A stretch of DNA of 58,023 nt from Deltaproteobacteria bacterium (lineage in GTDB: Bacteria > Desulfobacterota > DSM-4660 > Desulfatiglandales > HGW-15). A program made the translations under genes and the position numbers. The DNA lies in contig JAFDHO010000002.1 in assembly GCA_019308745.1 (NCBI GenBank), forward strand, positions 1 through 58,023, read 5' to 3'. Numbering within the stretch: the stretch's first letter is position 1; each line of letters begins with the position of its first letter. Positions 17,532 through 26,649 of this stretch are shown in pieces. Under the pieces are notes generated by a model that had not been told where the DNA came from, ran no database searches, and saw only the letters and a list, made by a program, of their open reading frames with translations.

Positions 17532-19409
17532 TTGAAAAAACACCGAGTTACATTTCTACCAGACGGTATCTCCCTTGAGGTCCCCGATGGGACCACCATC
17601 GCCGAGGCGGCCAAGCTGGCTGAGGTACACATCAACAACCTGTGCGGTGGCCAGGGTGTCTGCGGAGAATGCAGGGTCATTGTCCTGCGGGGACAGGCAG
17701 AGGCAGACGAGGCCTCTGCAGCCTTCTTCTCCCAGGAAGAACTGGACAAGGGTTTCCTCCTGGCCTGCCAGACCGAGATACACGATGGACTGGAGATCAT
17801 GATCCCTCCCGAATCTCGCCTCGAGGAGGTGAAGATCATAACCAGGGAGGCCTCTGAAATCTCGGGCCGGGGGGAACTCAGACCCCTGGCCCGAAAATTC
17901 TACCTTGAACTCCCGCCCCCAACCATTGAGGACAACATATCGGACAGTGAGAGGATCTCCAGGGAATTGAGGAAAAAACTCGGCTGGCACTCTTACGAAA
18001 TCGCCCTGTCCTGCCTCCAGCGGCTTTCCCTCACTCTGCGGGATAACGGTTGGAACGTGACGGCCACTGTCGTCAACAAAGGCAAGAATTACCGGATTGT
18101 CAAGGTAGAACCCGGGGATAGCACCTCCCGTAATTACGGCGTGGCGATTGATGTGGGAACGACGACCGTTGTTGCCCAGCTCGCGGATATCAACTCGGGC
18201 ACGGTCCTTGGCGTGGAGGGCACTCACAACCTCCAGGCCAGCTATGGGGAGGACGTGATCTCCAGGATGATCTTTGCATGCAGCAAGGAGGGGGGCCTCC
18301 ATCCCCTCCACGAGGCCATCATAAAGAACATCAATGACCTGATAGGAAAATTGACAGAAGAGAAGGATATTCCCAGGGAAGAGATCAACGCCATAGTCGC
18401 AGCGGGCAATACCACCATGAGCCATTTTCTCCTGGGATTGATCCCGTGCTCTATCCGGGTAGAACCCTATGTCCCCGCGGCCGACGTCTACCCCCAGATA
18501 CTTGCAAGGGAGATCGGCATCCACATCGACCCCAGTGGCATCCTGGAGACCATCCCGAGCGTTGCCTCCTATGTGGGGGGGGATATCGTCTCGGGAGTCA
18601 TGGCCTGCGGTATACCTGATCGGCCCGAGGTGCGGGGGTTGATAGACATCGGCACCAACGGTGAGATTGCCATCGGGAACAACGAATGGCTCGTTTGCTG
18701 TTCGGCCTCGGCCGGTCCTGCCTTCGAAGGGGGTGGAACGAGATGCGGCATGCGGGCGACGCGGGGGGCCATTGAGAAGGTGGAGATATCCGACGGCCAT
18801 CTCCATTACCAGACCATAGGCAACGCAAGGCCGCGGGGCATCTGCGGCTCAGGTCTCATCGACTGCATCTATGAGCTGGTTCGGAATGAGATCATCAGTG
18901 CCGATGGAAAGTTTTCAAGGGATAGGACGGACCCCCGATTGACGTACCAGGACGACGTTCCACAGTACACCATAGCCTCCGGGGACGAGACCGAGGACGG
19001 AAGGCCCATCGTCATTACTGAACCGGACATTGGAAACCTCATCAAATCCAAGGGGGCCGTTTTCGCTGCCATCAAGTCCTTGATGGATTACATTGGACTG
19101 GAATTCTCCCAGCTTGAGACCCTTTATGTGGCAGGGGGCTTTGGCAGTTACCTGGACATAGACAAGGCCGTGTCTATCGGGCTCCTCCCCGACATCCCCA
19201 GGGAAAAGATACGGTTTGTCGGGAACAGCTCCCTGGCCGGGGCGAGACTGTGCCTCCTTTCCGAATCGGCCCTGGAAAAATGCCTCAATATCTCCAGATC
19301 CATGACCAATATCGAACTTTCCATCTACCAGCCATTTATGAACGAGTATATCGCAGCCCTCTTTCTGCCCCATACGGACAGGAAGCTGTTTCCTTCTGTG
19401 AGATACTGA
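17532..19409 (+). CDS. Corrinoid-protein reductive activator (RACo/RamA-type, ferredoxin plus ASKHA ATPase)
   Basis: Such proteins use ATP to re-reduce the inactive Co(II) state of corrinoid proteins such as CFeSP. The 625-residue protein begins with a [2Fe-2S] ferredoxin domain with Cys38, Cys44, Cys47 and Cys79. A linker domain follows, and then the actin-like ATPase domain (DUF4445) with the phosphate loops VAIDVGTTTVVAQL and GLIDIGTNGEIAIG and the CSASAGPAFEGGG segment. The TTG start at 17532 is chosen because gaggg lies eight bases upstream and the ferredoxin fold begins there. Possible partners in the window are the AcsCD corrinoid protein and the reductive dehalogenase-like protein. 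It is followed by a cNMP-binding protein and the diaphorase genes, which could supply its electrons. Confidence 0.85.
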   Translation: MKKHRVTFLPDGISLEVPDGTTIAEAAKLAEVHINNLCGGQGVCGECRVIVLRGQAEADEASAAFFSQEELDKGFLLACQTEIHDGLEIMIPPESRLEEVKIITREASEISGRGELRPLARKFYLELPPPTIEDNISDSERISRELRKKLGWHSYEIALSCLQRLSLTLRDNGWNVTATVVNKGKNYRIVKVEPGDSTSRNYGVAIDVGTTTVVAQLADINSGTVLGVEGTHNLQASYGEDVISRMIFACSKEGGLHPLHEAIIKNINDLIGKLTEEKDIPREEINAIVAAGNTTMSHFLLGLIPCSIRVEPYVPAADVYPQILAREIGIHIDPSGILETIPSVASYVGGDIVSGVMACGIPDRPEVRGLIDIGTNGEIAIGNNEWLVCCSASAGPAFEGGGTRCGMRATRGAIEKVEISDGHLHYQTIGNARPRGICGSGLIDCIYELVRNEIISADGKFSRDRTDPRLTYQDDVPQYTIASGDETEDGRPIVITEPDIGNLIKSKGAVFAAIKSLMDYIGLEFSQLETLYVAGGFGSYLDIDKAVSIGLLPDIPREKIRFVGNSSLAGARLCLLSESALEKCLNISRSMTNIELSIYQPFMNEYIAALFLPHTDRKLFPSVRY

Positions 19410-19487
19410 AGGCCGCCTGTCAGCCATCGCCCGGCCTGCATGTGGGCCCGGATCCTTGTCACCCGTAGACCTCTTGGAGGAGACCCC

Positions 19488-19955
19488 ATGGACCGAGTGG
19501 AAATCCACGATATCTTGGAAGGCTCAGAATTCTTCAGCAGGCTCAAGCGCGAAGAAATCGAAAAGGTCGCGAGCCTGTGCCAGGTGAAGACCTATGGCGC
19601 GGGAGAATTCGTCTTTCGACAGGGAGATTTTGGAGAGGAGATCTTCATCATTGCCGAAGGCCACGTGTTCCTCGAAAGATCCGTGGACCTGGACACAAAG
19701 AAGGGGACGGCCGTTTACGGAATACTGGGGCAGGGCAGGGTATTGGGGTGCTGGTCCACACTATTGGGGGAGCCCCATACCCTCATGTCCTCGGCAACCT
19801 GCCAGAAGCCCACCAGGGTCTTGTCCATCAAGGGCTCTGCTTTGAGGGACATGATGATCGAGAACAGGGAGTTCGGATTCAATATACTGGAAAGGCTCTG
19901 TTTCCTCCTCCGAGACAGGATCCAGGGGGCCCTTGGTGCCATGGAAAAGATATGA
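19488..19955 (+). CDS. Cyclic-nucleotide-binding domain protein without DNA-binding domain
   Basis: The 155-residue protein is a single CRP-type cNMP-binding beta barrel with the family motifs FVFRQGDFGEEIFIIAEGHV and LGQGRVLGCWSTLLGEP. It ends after the C-helix, so it lacks the helix-turn-helix that would make it a transcription factor. The canonical phosphate-binding cassette arginine is not evident, so the ligand is uncertain. The ATG at 19488 with ggagga upstream is the likely start. It sits between the RACo-type gene and the diaphorase genes on the same strand and may tune that redox module. Confidence 0.75.
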   Translation: MDRVEIHDILEGSEFFSRLKREEIEKVASLCQVKTYGAGEFVFRQGDFGEEIFIIAEGHVFLERSVDLDTKKGTAVYGILGQGRVLGCWSTLLGEPHTLMSSATCQKPTRVLSIKGSALRDMMIENREFGFNILERLCFLLRDRIQGALGAMEKI

Positions 19956-20066
19956 CGTGTACCGGCCCGCGGGAACACTTTCGAGGCCTTCTTGGCCCGC
20001 ACCCTTTCATTTCCCTTCCCCCTTGACATCAAAGCCCTTGAAAAAAACGGGGCAATGAAATATTAG

Positions 20067-20636
20067 ATGGGAAACCAGGAGATCAGTGCTCAAGAACGTC
20101 CCATGGATAAGGAACGAGAAGAAGACATACTGGAGGACATCTCGAACTCTCTCAAAGGCTTTCCCCGGGAAAGGAGTTCCCTCATTCCCGTCCTCCAGAT
20201 GATCCAGGAAAGGCACGCATACCTTCCGCCGGAGGCCATCAAGATGGTGGCACATCACCTTGAAATGATGCCCTGCGAAGTCTATGGGGTCGCAACCTTC
20301 TATAACCAATTTCGCTTCAACCCTCCCGGTCGCCATCCCATAAAGGTGTGCCTCGGTACCGCCTGCCATGTCAGGGGGGGCGATATCATCCTTGAGAACT
20401 TCGAAAGAAAACTCGGGATCAAGGAAGGGCAAACCACTCCAGACAGGGAGTACAGCATAGAGCGTGTCGCCTGTATCGGCTGTTGCGCCCTCGCCCCTGT
20501 AGCGGTAGTTGATGATACGGTTCACGGACACATGGCACCTAGCAGGGTGGAGGGGATAATACTGGGCCACAAGATAGAAAAGGAGCGCAAGGAGAGGGAG
20601 ATCTCCCCCCGGAAGAATGAAGGCGGAACGAGATAG
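20067..20636 (+). CDS. NuoE-like [2Fe-2S] subunit of an NADH-dependent oxidoreductase
   Basis: The 189-residue protein has a helical N-terminal part and a thioredoxin-like [2Fe-2S] domain with the ligands CLGTACHVRGG and CIGCCALAPVAVVDD, as in NuoE, HoxE and HndA. In its family it relays electrons between the flavin subunit and the next Fe-S protein. It is the first gene of a three-gene set whose reading frames overlap or nearly touch (20-base overlap with the next). The ATG at 20067 has only a weak ribosome-binding site. An alternative in-frame ATG is at 20103. Confidence 0.87.
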   Translation: MGNQEISAQERPMDKEREEDILEDISNSLKGFPRERSSLIPVLQMIQERHAYLPPEAIKMVAHHLEMMPCEVYGVATFYNQFRFNPPGRHPIKVCLGTACHVRGGDIILENFERKLGIKEGQTTPDREYSIERVACIGCCALAPVAVVDDTVHGHMAPSRVEGIILGHKIEKERKEREISPRKNEGGTR

Positions 20637-22551
20637 GATAGAACAGGCTTACAGGGCCCTCAGAAAAGAGGCCGAGGACCGGGTGGAGAAGTCCCTGAGA
20701 GACCAGGCCCCTAAGATCCATATCGGCATGGCCACATGCGGGATTGCATCGGGCGCCATGGAGACAAAGAAATCCTTTGAAGACTCGCTAAAGGAATTCG
20801 ATGTGGACGCCCGAATCCACGAGGTCGGATGTATGGGGCATTGTTACGGCGAACCCCTCGTACTCGTTGAAAATATGGGGTTCCCTCCCATTCTTTATCA
20901 CCAGGTAACACCCGGTAAGGCCAGGATGATCGTGAAGTCCTTCCTGGTGGATGGAGACCCCCTCTTCGAATATGTCCTGGGCGCAACGGAGGTCAATGAA
21001 CTCATCCCTTCTGTTCTGGACTTCCCCCGGTTCAACCGGGAAGAACGCATCATCACGGAACACTGCGGCCTCATTGACCCGAACGATATCCACGAGTATA
21101 TCGCAGGTGGGGGCTATAGCGCCCTGGCACAGGCCCTCCGGCTGAAGCCCGGGGAAATCCTGGAGATGGTTGAAAGTTCCGGTCTCAGGGGCAGGGGTGG
21201 CGCCGGGTTCCCCGCGGCACGGAAATGGGCCATGGTCCGGAGATCGGCTCACGGTGAGAAGTATGTCATATGTAATGCCGATGAGGGTGACCCCGGGGCC
21301 TACATGGACAGGACCATTCTCGAGAGCAATCCTCACCAGGTAATGGAGGGGGTCATCATCTGCTCCTGTGCCATTGGGGCCACCAGGGCAATATTCTATA
21401 TCAGGGCTGAGTATCCCCTTGCAGTAGGAAGGGTCTCACAGGCCCTGGAGCAGGCACGGGAGAAGGGGCTTTTGGGCCAAGACATAATGGGGAGTGGGTT
21501 TTCCCTGGAAATCGACCTCTTTCAGGGCTCGGGGGCCTTTGTCTGCGGCGAAGAAACCGCCCTGATCCAGGCCATCGAAGGCAACAGGGGAACGCCGAGG
21601 CATCGACCTCCCTATCCTGCTGAGAAGGGGCTCTGGGGCAGACCCACGGTCATCAACAACGTGAAGACCTTTGCAGCGATCCCCCCCATCCTCAGGAACG
21701 GTCCGAGATGGTACAGGGAGATAGGCACCCCTGCCAGCGCGGGGACGGCCGTCTTTTCTGTTGTAGGCGATGTCATCCATGCCGGCCTCGTGGAAATCCC
21801 CATGGGGGTCACCATCCGCACCCTGATCTTTGATATCTGCGGAGGGATCCCGAAGAAGAAGAGATTCAAGTCTGTCCAGATAGGGGGGCCCTCTGGCGGG
21901 TGCCTGCCCGAAGAGCATCTCGACACCCCTATCGACTTTGACTCACTCATCGAGGCCGGTTCCATGATGGGCTCGGGGGGTATGGTCGTCATGGACGAGG
22001 ATACCTGCATGGTGGATGTGGCCCGGTATTTCCTTGATTTTACCCAGAAGGAATCCTGCGGCGCGTGCACCTTTTGCAGGATCGGGACCTTCCAGATCCT
22101 CAAGATCCTCGAGAGGATAACGGCGGGTGAAGGTCGGGAGGGGGACCTGGAGAGGTTGGAGTCCCTCAGCGAAGATGTGAAGTTGGGGTCCCTGTGCGGT
22201 CTCGGGAAAACAGCGCCCAATCCTGTGCTCACCTCCCTCAGGTATTACAGGGACGAATACGAGGCCCATGTCAGGGAAAAGCGGTGCCCGGCAGGGGCCT
22301 GCCGCTCGCTCACCGCCTTCTATATTGACCTGGAAAAATGTGCCCGGGGGTGTGACGCCTGCGTGGGGAGCTGCCCGGTGGAGGCCATATTTACGACCAG
22401 GGACAGGAAGAAGGGGATTGACCAGGGTCTGTGCGTAAAGTGCGGTGAATGCATGGCGGCCTGCCCACCGGAATATAGTGCCGTGAGAAAGGTATCACCG
22501 CCCGGTCTGGCACCCGTAGTGGAACGACCGGCCGAGGACGCGGGCCACTAG
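20617..22551 (+). CDS. NuoF-like NADH-binding flavoprotein with extra ferredoxin domains
   Basis: The 644-residue protein has four parts. An N-terminal thioredoxin-like domain spans about residues 30-125. The NADH and FMN-binding NuoF core has GRGGAGFPAARKWAM and NADEGDPGAYMDR. The [4Fe-4S] site is SCGACTFCRIGT. A C-terminal two-cluster ferredoxin carries CDACVGSCP and CVKCGECMAACP. This is the layout of HydB/HndC and BamH-type subunits of soluble, sometimes electron-bifurcating complexes, not of respiratory complex I. It would take electrons from NADH or deliver them to NAD. No hydrogenase or formate dehydrogenase catalytic subunit is adjacent, so the electron partner is unknown. Confidence 0.9.
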   Translation: MKAERDRIEQAYRALRKEAEDRVEKSLRDQAPKIHIGMATCGIASGAMETKKSFEDSLKEFDVDARIHEVGCMGHCYGEPLVLVENMGFPPILYHQVTPGKARMIVKSFLVDGDPLFEYVLGATEVNELIPSVLDFPRFNREERIITEHCGLIDPNDIHEYIAGGGYSALAQALRLKPGEILEMVESSGLRGRGGAGFPAARKWAMVRRSAHGEKYVICNADEGDPGAYMDRTILESNPHQVMEGVIICSCAIGATRAIFYIRAEYPLAVGRVSQALEQAREKGLLGQDIMGSGFSLEIDLFQGSGAFVCGEETALIQAIEGNRGTPRHRPPYPAEKGLWGRPTVINNVKTFAAIPPILRNGPRWYREIGTPASAGTAVFSVVGDVIHAGLVEIPMGVTIRTLIFDICGGIPKKKRFKSVQIGGPSGGCLPEEHLDTPIDFDSLIEAGSMMGSGGMVVMDEDTCMVDVARYFLDFTQKESCGACTFCRIGTFQILKILERITAGEGREGDLERLESLSEDVKLGSLCGLGKTAPNPVLTSLRYYRDEYEAHVREKRCPAGACRSLTAFYIDLEKCARGCDACVGSCPVEAIFTTRDRKKGIDQGLCVKCGECMAACPPEYSAVRKVSPPGLAPVVERPAEDAGH

Positions 22552-22577
22552 GCCCCGAAAAAGAAGAAGGCTCTCCG

Positions 22578-23234
22578 ATGGTGAAATTGATGGTAGACGG
22601 AAGAGAGATCGTTACGGACAGGGACGAGACCCTCCTGGAGGCCTGTCTCGAGAATGATATCTTTGTCCCCAATCTCTGCCACCTTCAAGGAATGGAGCAT
22701 CCGCCTGCCTCATGCAGGCTCTGCCTCGTTGAGCTGGATGGAGAGTCGCGGCCTGTCCCCTCTTGCACGCTCCGTGTCAGGGAAGGCATGGTCGTGAGGA
22801 CCGATACCCCTCTCGTAAGGAGGCTCCAGCGCACGGCACTGCGTCTTCTCCTATCAGCACACAACGTTGACTGTGCCCATTGCCCGGCCAACAAGAAGTG
22901 CGAAATCCAGCGCCTGGCCTCCTTCTTGGAAGTGGGCCTGAAACCCAAGGGCCTTGAACCGGCTCTCAAGGAACCCCAGGTGGACAGGGAGCATCCCTCT
23001 CTGGATTACTACCCGAATCGGTGTGTCCTCTGCGGCCGTTGTGTCCACGTCTGCCGCAGGGAGCAGGGCCGTCCCTTCTTGAGCTTTGCCCACCGGGGCA
23101 TTAGGACTGCGATCAGCTTCTATGGCGGCGCAGATTCCTCCGAACTGCCATGTACCAAGTGTTTGGCATGCGTTTCCATCTGCCCTGTCGGCGCCATCAC
23201 CTTGAAAGAAGACGCCCCCGCGACGCTTAAGTGA
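22578..23234 (+). CDS. HoxU/NuoG N-terminus-like iron-sulfur subunit
   Basis: The 218-residue protein contains the first part of NuoG only. A [2Fe-2S] domain (CHLQGMEHPPASCRLC) comes first, then the 4Fe-4S site with Cys-rich HCPANKKC, and a two-cluster ferredoxin (CVLCGRCVHVC and CTKCLACVSICPVGAI). It ends where hydrogenase or formate dehydrogenase domains would begin in fused homologues, as in HoxU. With the NuoE and NuoF-like proteins it forms a soluble diaphorase that passes electrons between NADH and an unidentified partner. The start ATG has an aagaagaagg site upstream. Its end faces the convergent reductive dehalogenase-like gene with a 26-base gap. Confidence 0.87.
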   Translation: MVKLMVDGREIVTDRDETLLEACLENDIFVPNLCHLQGMEHPPASCRLCLVELDGESRPVPSCTLRVREGMVVRTDTPLVRRLQRTALRLLLSAHNVDCAHCPANKKCEIQRLASFLEVGLKPKGLEPALKEPQVDREHPSLDYYPNRCVLCGRCVHVCRREQGRPFLSFAHRGIRTAISFYGGADSSELPCTKCLACVSICPVGAITLKEDAPATLK

Positions 23235-23260
23235 TCCTTTGGGAATAGGCCCCGGGCCGG

Positions 23261-24487
23261 CTAGTGCTTGATTTTCACCCTGGATGTCCTGGCGGGCTGG
23301 GGCTCCCACCTGTCCCAAAAGCCCTTGGGGTCCGCCGGTCTTCCATAGCCGCAGATCTTGTCCATCTTGACATAGAAGGGGTCGGCCCACCGTACGTGGT
23401 CCACGAACCATTTTACCGTTGAATGAAACCAGTTATCGGGCTTGTTGAAAGGGCAAACGCTGATGCAGACAGTACAGGGCTTTCGGATCCTCGACCATTG
23501 ACCGATACACTTCTCCGCATCAATGGGCCACTTCAGGACCCCTGGAGAATTAGACTCGTTCCTCGCTTCCTTGGTTCTCTCACCGTGCATGATGGCCTGC
23601 CCCGGGCATTTGTCCGCGCAGATTTCGCAGGCAGAGCACAGCTCTGTCACCCCGAAATCAATGGGGGTGTCAGGAACGAGAGGCAGGCTCGTCAGGACCT
23701 TGCTGATCCTCACGGCGGGTCCGAACTTGGGCGTGATGAGCAGGCCATTTCGGCCGAGCTGTCCAAGTCCTGCCTGGGCGGCCATGGGGATGGTAATCCC
23801 TATGGTGTTCGTTGAACAGGACATGGCGTCGTAACCCAAGACTTTAATGAACTTGGAGACATAGGCGTTGGTAATTGCCATGCGGCTGTAGCCCAGGCTC
23901 GTCTCCGCATCGGCAATATAGGTGGGGGCATATCTGAGCATCTCGTGGTCTTCGCCAAACCCCATGACAATCGCGTATTGAAACGCGTCCGGAATCTCTT
24001 GGGGGTTGTATTCCCCTGACCCGAGGTCAAAGGATGTCGAGTAGATCCACCGCCTGTCCAGTTTACAGATGCCCACGATGTCCGCCCCGAGGTAAATGGC
24101 CGCATTCTTGATATCCCGCGTGAGTGTCAGAGGATCTGAGACGTCCCATTTCTCGCCCGGCGGTGGGAGAGAAACCATGATGTTGCGGGCGACCCTTTCC
24201 GGGGTGGCAATGGCCCCGATCTCCCGGGCGATTGCGCTGGGGTTGGGACGATCATTCTCAAAGAGGTGCATCATCGTCCCTGTGCGTGATGCAACCCTCA
24301 GGGCTTGATCCCGAAGGGAGCTTCCCTCCTTGTTTTTGCTCTTTGATTTATCCAGAACCCAATTGAGTAGTGGTTTTACTCTATCATCCCACAGTGGCCT
24401 TGAAAACATAGTGTATTTCTCGTCAAACCTCTCCACGGGCCCGACAATGTATTCCCTTTCCCACTCCTCCAAAGTCAATTTCTTCAT
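23261..24487 (-). CDS. Reductive dehalogenase-like corrinoid/Fe-S protein without Tat signal
   Basis: The 408-residue protein matches the RdhA family. The segment AAQAGLGQLGRNGLLITPKF and following GPAVRISKVLTSLPL are the family signature. Two [4Fe-4S] sites follow (CSACEICADKCPGQAI and C..CTVCISVCPF). Respiratory dehalogenases carry a twin-arginine signal and a membrane anchor gene rdhB. Here neither is present, so the protein is predicted to be cytoplasmic. Homologues of this kind occur in marine and sediment Desulfobacterota and their substrates are mostly unproven. Epoxyqueuosine reductase (QueG) is a related fold, but the long N-terminus and the C-terminal extension fit RdhA better. It is the last gene of a four-gene redox operon. 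Confidence 0.8.
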   Translation of the reverse strand: MKKLTLEEWEREYIVGPVERFDEKYTMFSRPLWDDRVKPLLNWVLDKSKSKNKEGSSLRDQALRVASRTGTMMHLFENDRPNPSAIAREIGAIATPERVARNIMVSLPPPGEKWDVSDPLTLTRDIKNAAIYLGADIVGICKLDRRWIYSTSFDLGSGEYNPQEIPDAFQYAIVMGFGEDHEMLRYAPTYIADAETSLGYSRMAITNAYVSKFIKVLGYDAMSCSTNTIGITIPMAAQAGLGQLGRNGLLITPKFGPAVRISKVLTSLPLVPDTPIDFGVTELCSACEICADKCPGQAIMHGERTKEARNESNSPGVLKWPIDAEKCIGQWSRIRKPCTVCISVCPFNKPDNWFHSTVKWFVDHVRWADPFYVKMDKICGYGRPADPKGFWDRWEPQPARTSRVKIKH

Positions 24488-24621
24488 GGTTCAGAGTTCC
24501 CTCCCCGTGCCTTGAATCAAGAGTAATCTTCCCATTGAAGGCCTGCCCTCCTGGAATACCGCTTGCCGAGCGCCTCCCCCCAGGACGCGGTGGACACTCT
24601 CCCGGATCTGCAATCGGGGCG

Positions 24622-25329
24622 TTACGTCTTGGGTATCCGAGTAATGGTCCTCTCCCGGAGAAAGGCCTTTATGTCTTCATCTGACCTGAATTTTGCCGGG
24701 TCATAGTGTTCCTTGTGGAGGATGTCCTTCAGGTCCCTGCTGAAACGTGCCCTCTCCTTGACAGTGCGAAGTGTCGACTGTTTATCTTCTGCCTCTTCGT
24801 CCGGGTATCCTACTGGGATAATGTGGTCCACCGTGAAGGCCTCGGGTATACCGAGCATATCTCTGACGACCTTTTCCGTGGGACCGCTCTGAATAGTGGC
24901 CCAGGCCGTCGCAAGCCCAAAGCAGGCCGCTGCAAGCTGAATTGATAAAATACAATTGGAAAGGCTCTGTCTCAATAGGGCATATCTGTCCATCCACGCG
25001 GGATAGGCCTCCTTGAGCCTCCTGTCTCCGCACACAACGATCAATACAGGGGCCGTGTACAGAAAGGGCTGGACTGCTATGCCACGGGCGATATCCGGAT
25101 CCTTCTTCACTTCCTCCCGGATCTCGAGGGCAATTCTCTTGGATAGCCCCTTCTTGGTCTCAGGATCCTGAACCAGGATGAATTCCCAGGGCTGGCTGTT
25201 CCCGGCTGATGGTGTATACCGACACGCCTCGAGGATTTTCTCTAGGGCCTCCCTGGGGACGGGATCGGGCTTGTAGCGCCTGACACTTCTCCTTTTTTGC
25301 AGCAGGTCTATGAATTCTTCATAGTTCAT
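24622..25329 (-). CDS. Nitroreductase-family flavoprotein
   Basis: The 235-residue protein shows the FMN-binding start RRSVRRYKPDPVPREALEKI and the TPSAGNSQPWEF motif of the nitroreductase superfamily. The C-terminal IIPVGYPDEEAEDK segment is also typical. Members reduce nitro groups, quinones or flavins, remove iodine from tyrosine, or act in cofactor synthesis. The substrate is not clear here. The start at 25329 has a strong ggagg site. An in-frame upstream start at 25410 adds a stretch without homology. It lies between the CCG-type Fe-S protein and the reductive dehalogenase-like gene, so a joint reductive function is possible. Confidence 0.83.
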   Translation of the reverse strand: MNYEEFIDLLQKRRSVRRYKPDPVPREALEKILEACRYTPSAGNSQPWEFILVQDPETKKGLSKRIALEIREEVKKDPDIARGIAVQPFLYTAPVLIVVCGDRRLKEAYPAWMDRYALLRQSLSNCILSIQLAAACFGLATAWATIQSGPTEKVVRDMLGIPEAFTVDHIIPVGYPDEEAEDKQSTLRTVKERARFSRDLKDILHKEHYDPAKFRSDEDIKAFLRERTITRIPKT

Positions 25330-25458
25330 TTTGACCTCCATCCAAATAGGTTTCTTCTCTACTGCCTGTTGCCCGACTCCCCTTGTTTGCTTTACCCCCG
25401 ATAGGGCCAATCAAATCGCCAAGCCACACTCCTGTTCTGCTTTTCAGCGACAGCAGGT

Positions 25459-26637
25459 TCATACCAGGACCCTGCCCACAAGCTCCACAAGATCAAGGAC
25501 CCTTTTCCGGGGCCTCGTCTTTCTTGCCGCTATCTTGAGGTTTTCCTTGCATGCCGGGCACGCAGAGAGGATGAGGTCCGCACCCGTATCCTTCATTTCC
25601 ATGACCCTCTGGTTGGCCAGGAAGTCGGCATGATCAGGAAAGCCCGTCGTCAAGAGGCCTCCACCGCCGCAGCAAAGGCTGTTCTGCTTTGAACGGCGGG
25701 CTTCGGCCATCTCAAGACCTCCTATCTCCGCCAGTATCTTCCTGGGCGCATCATAGACGCCCTGACCCCGCCCGAGGTGGCAGGGATCATGGAAAGAGAC
25801 CCTCATCTCCTCTTGCAGGGACCCGAGCTTCAGCACGCCCTCCTCCATGAGACCCTCCAGATACTCGGTGACGTGGAGGACCTGAAAATCAAGTGCCCCC
25901 TTGAGCCATCGGGGATAGTATTTCTTGAACATCAGACTGCACGTGGGACAGGTGATCACCACGGTGGAGGCGCCGCTTTCCTCTATGGCCCCCACGTTGT
26001 GTCGAGCATAATCCCTGGCCCCTTCTTCGTTTCCAGAGAAATAGAGTGGTGCGCCGCAGCACCACTCTTCATCACTCACGGTAAAAGAAATCCCCAAGGT
26101 GCTCAGGATGCCGGCAAAGGCCGAAGAGATCTCTGTCTCCCTGTAGGAGGAAACACAGCCCACGTAATAGAAGACCTCGGAACGGGGAGAGAGACTTTTC
26201 CGGAGGTCCTTGCTCAGCCAAGCATTCCTTCCAGCCAGCCTGCCGCCATAGGGGGCCTTGGACTTGAGCATGTTCTCTTCCACAACCCGGTGGGCTTCCA
26301 TGAGGGGAACCCCATTCTCCCGCAGCCCGCCCTTGATGATGGTGAAGATGTCCACCTGGTCGCCTATGACACCACAGTTGACCTCGCAGGCCCCGCACGT
26401 GGTACACAGGTACACCAGGTCCCTGATGGATTCCGAAAAGGGGATCTTTCCCTCGTACAGGGCCCTGGCCACCTGCATGAGCCCCCCTGCACTGTAAGTA
26501 AAGAAACGTCCCTTCATCTGCAGGGGACAGAGTTCCTCAAATCCTGCTTCTCCATTCCCATAGGTACACTGGCCGCACCGCGTGCATTTGTGGATGGCCG
26601 TGTAGAGGTTCTCATCAATCCGGATTCTTCCTGTCAT
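25459..26637 (-). CDS. HdrD/GlpC-type iron-sulfur protein with two CCG domains
   Basis: The 392-residue protein begins with two ferredoxin-like cluster sites (CTRCGQC and LCTTCGACEVNC). It continues with two cysteine-rich CCG domains ending in CCGAPLYFSGN and CCGGGGLLTT. These domains are found in heterodisulfide reductase HdrD, GlpC and lactate or glycolate oxidase Fe-S subunits. It probably accepts electrons from the FAD-linked dehydrogenase encoded 12 bases upstream, and would pass them to menaquinone or a soluble carrier. No membrane anchor is encoded nearby. The ribosome-binding site aggagg is about nine bases before the ATG at 26637. Confidence 0.87.
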   Translation of the reverse strand: MTGRIRIDENLYTAIHKCTRCGQCTYGNGEAGFEELCPLQMKGRFFTYSAGGLMQVARALYEGKIPFSESIRDLVYLCTTCGACEVNCGVIGDQVDIFTIIKGGLRENGVPLMEAHRVVEENMLKSKAPYGGRLAGRNAWLSKDLRKSLSPRSEVFYYVGCVSSYRETEISSAFAGILSTLGISFTVSDEEWCCGAPLYFSGNEEGARDYARHNVGAIEESGASTVVITCPTCSLMFKKYYPRWLKGALDFQVLHVTEYLEGLMEEGVLKLGSLQEEMRVSFHDPCHLGRGQGVYDAPRKILAEIGGLEMAEARRSKQNSLCCGGGGLLTTGFPDHADFLANQRVMEMKDTGADLILSACPACKENLKIAARKTRPRKRVLDLVELVGRVLV

Positions 26638-26649
26638 GCCCGACTCCTC

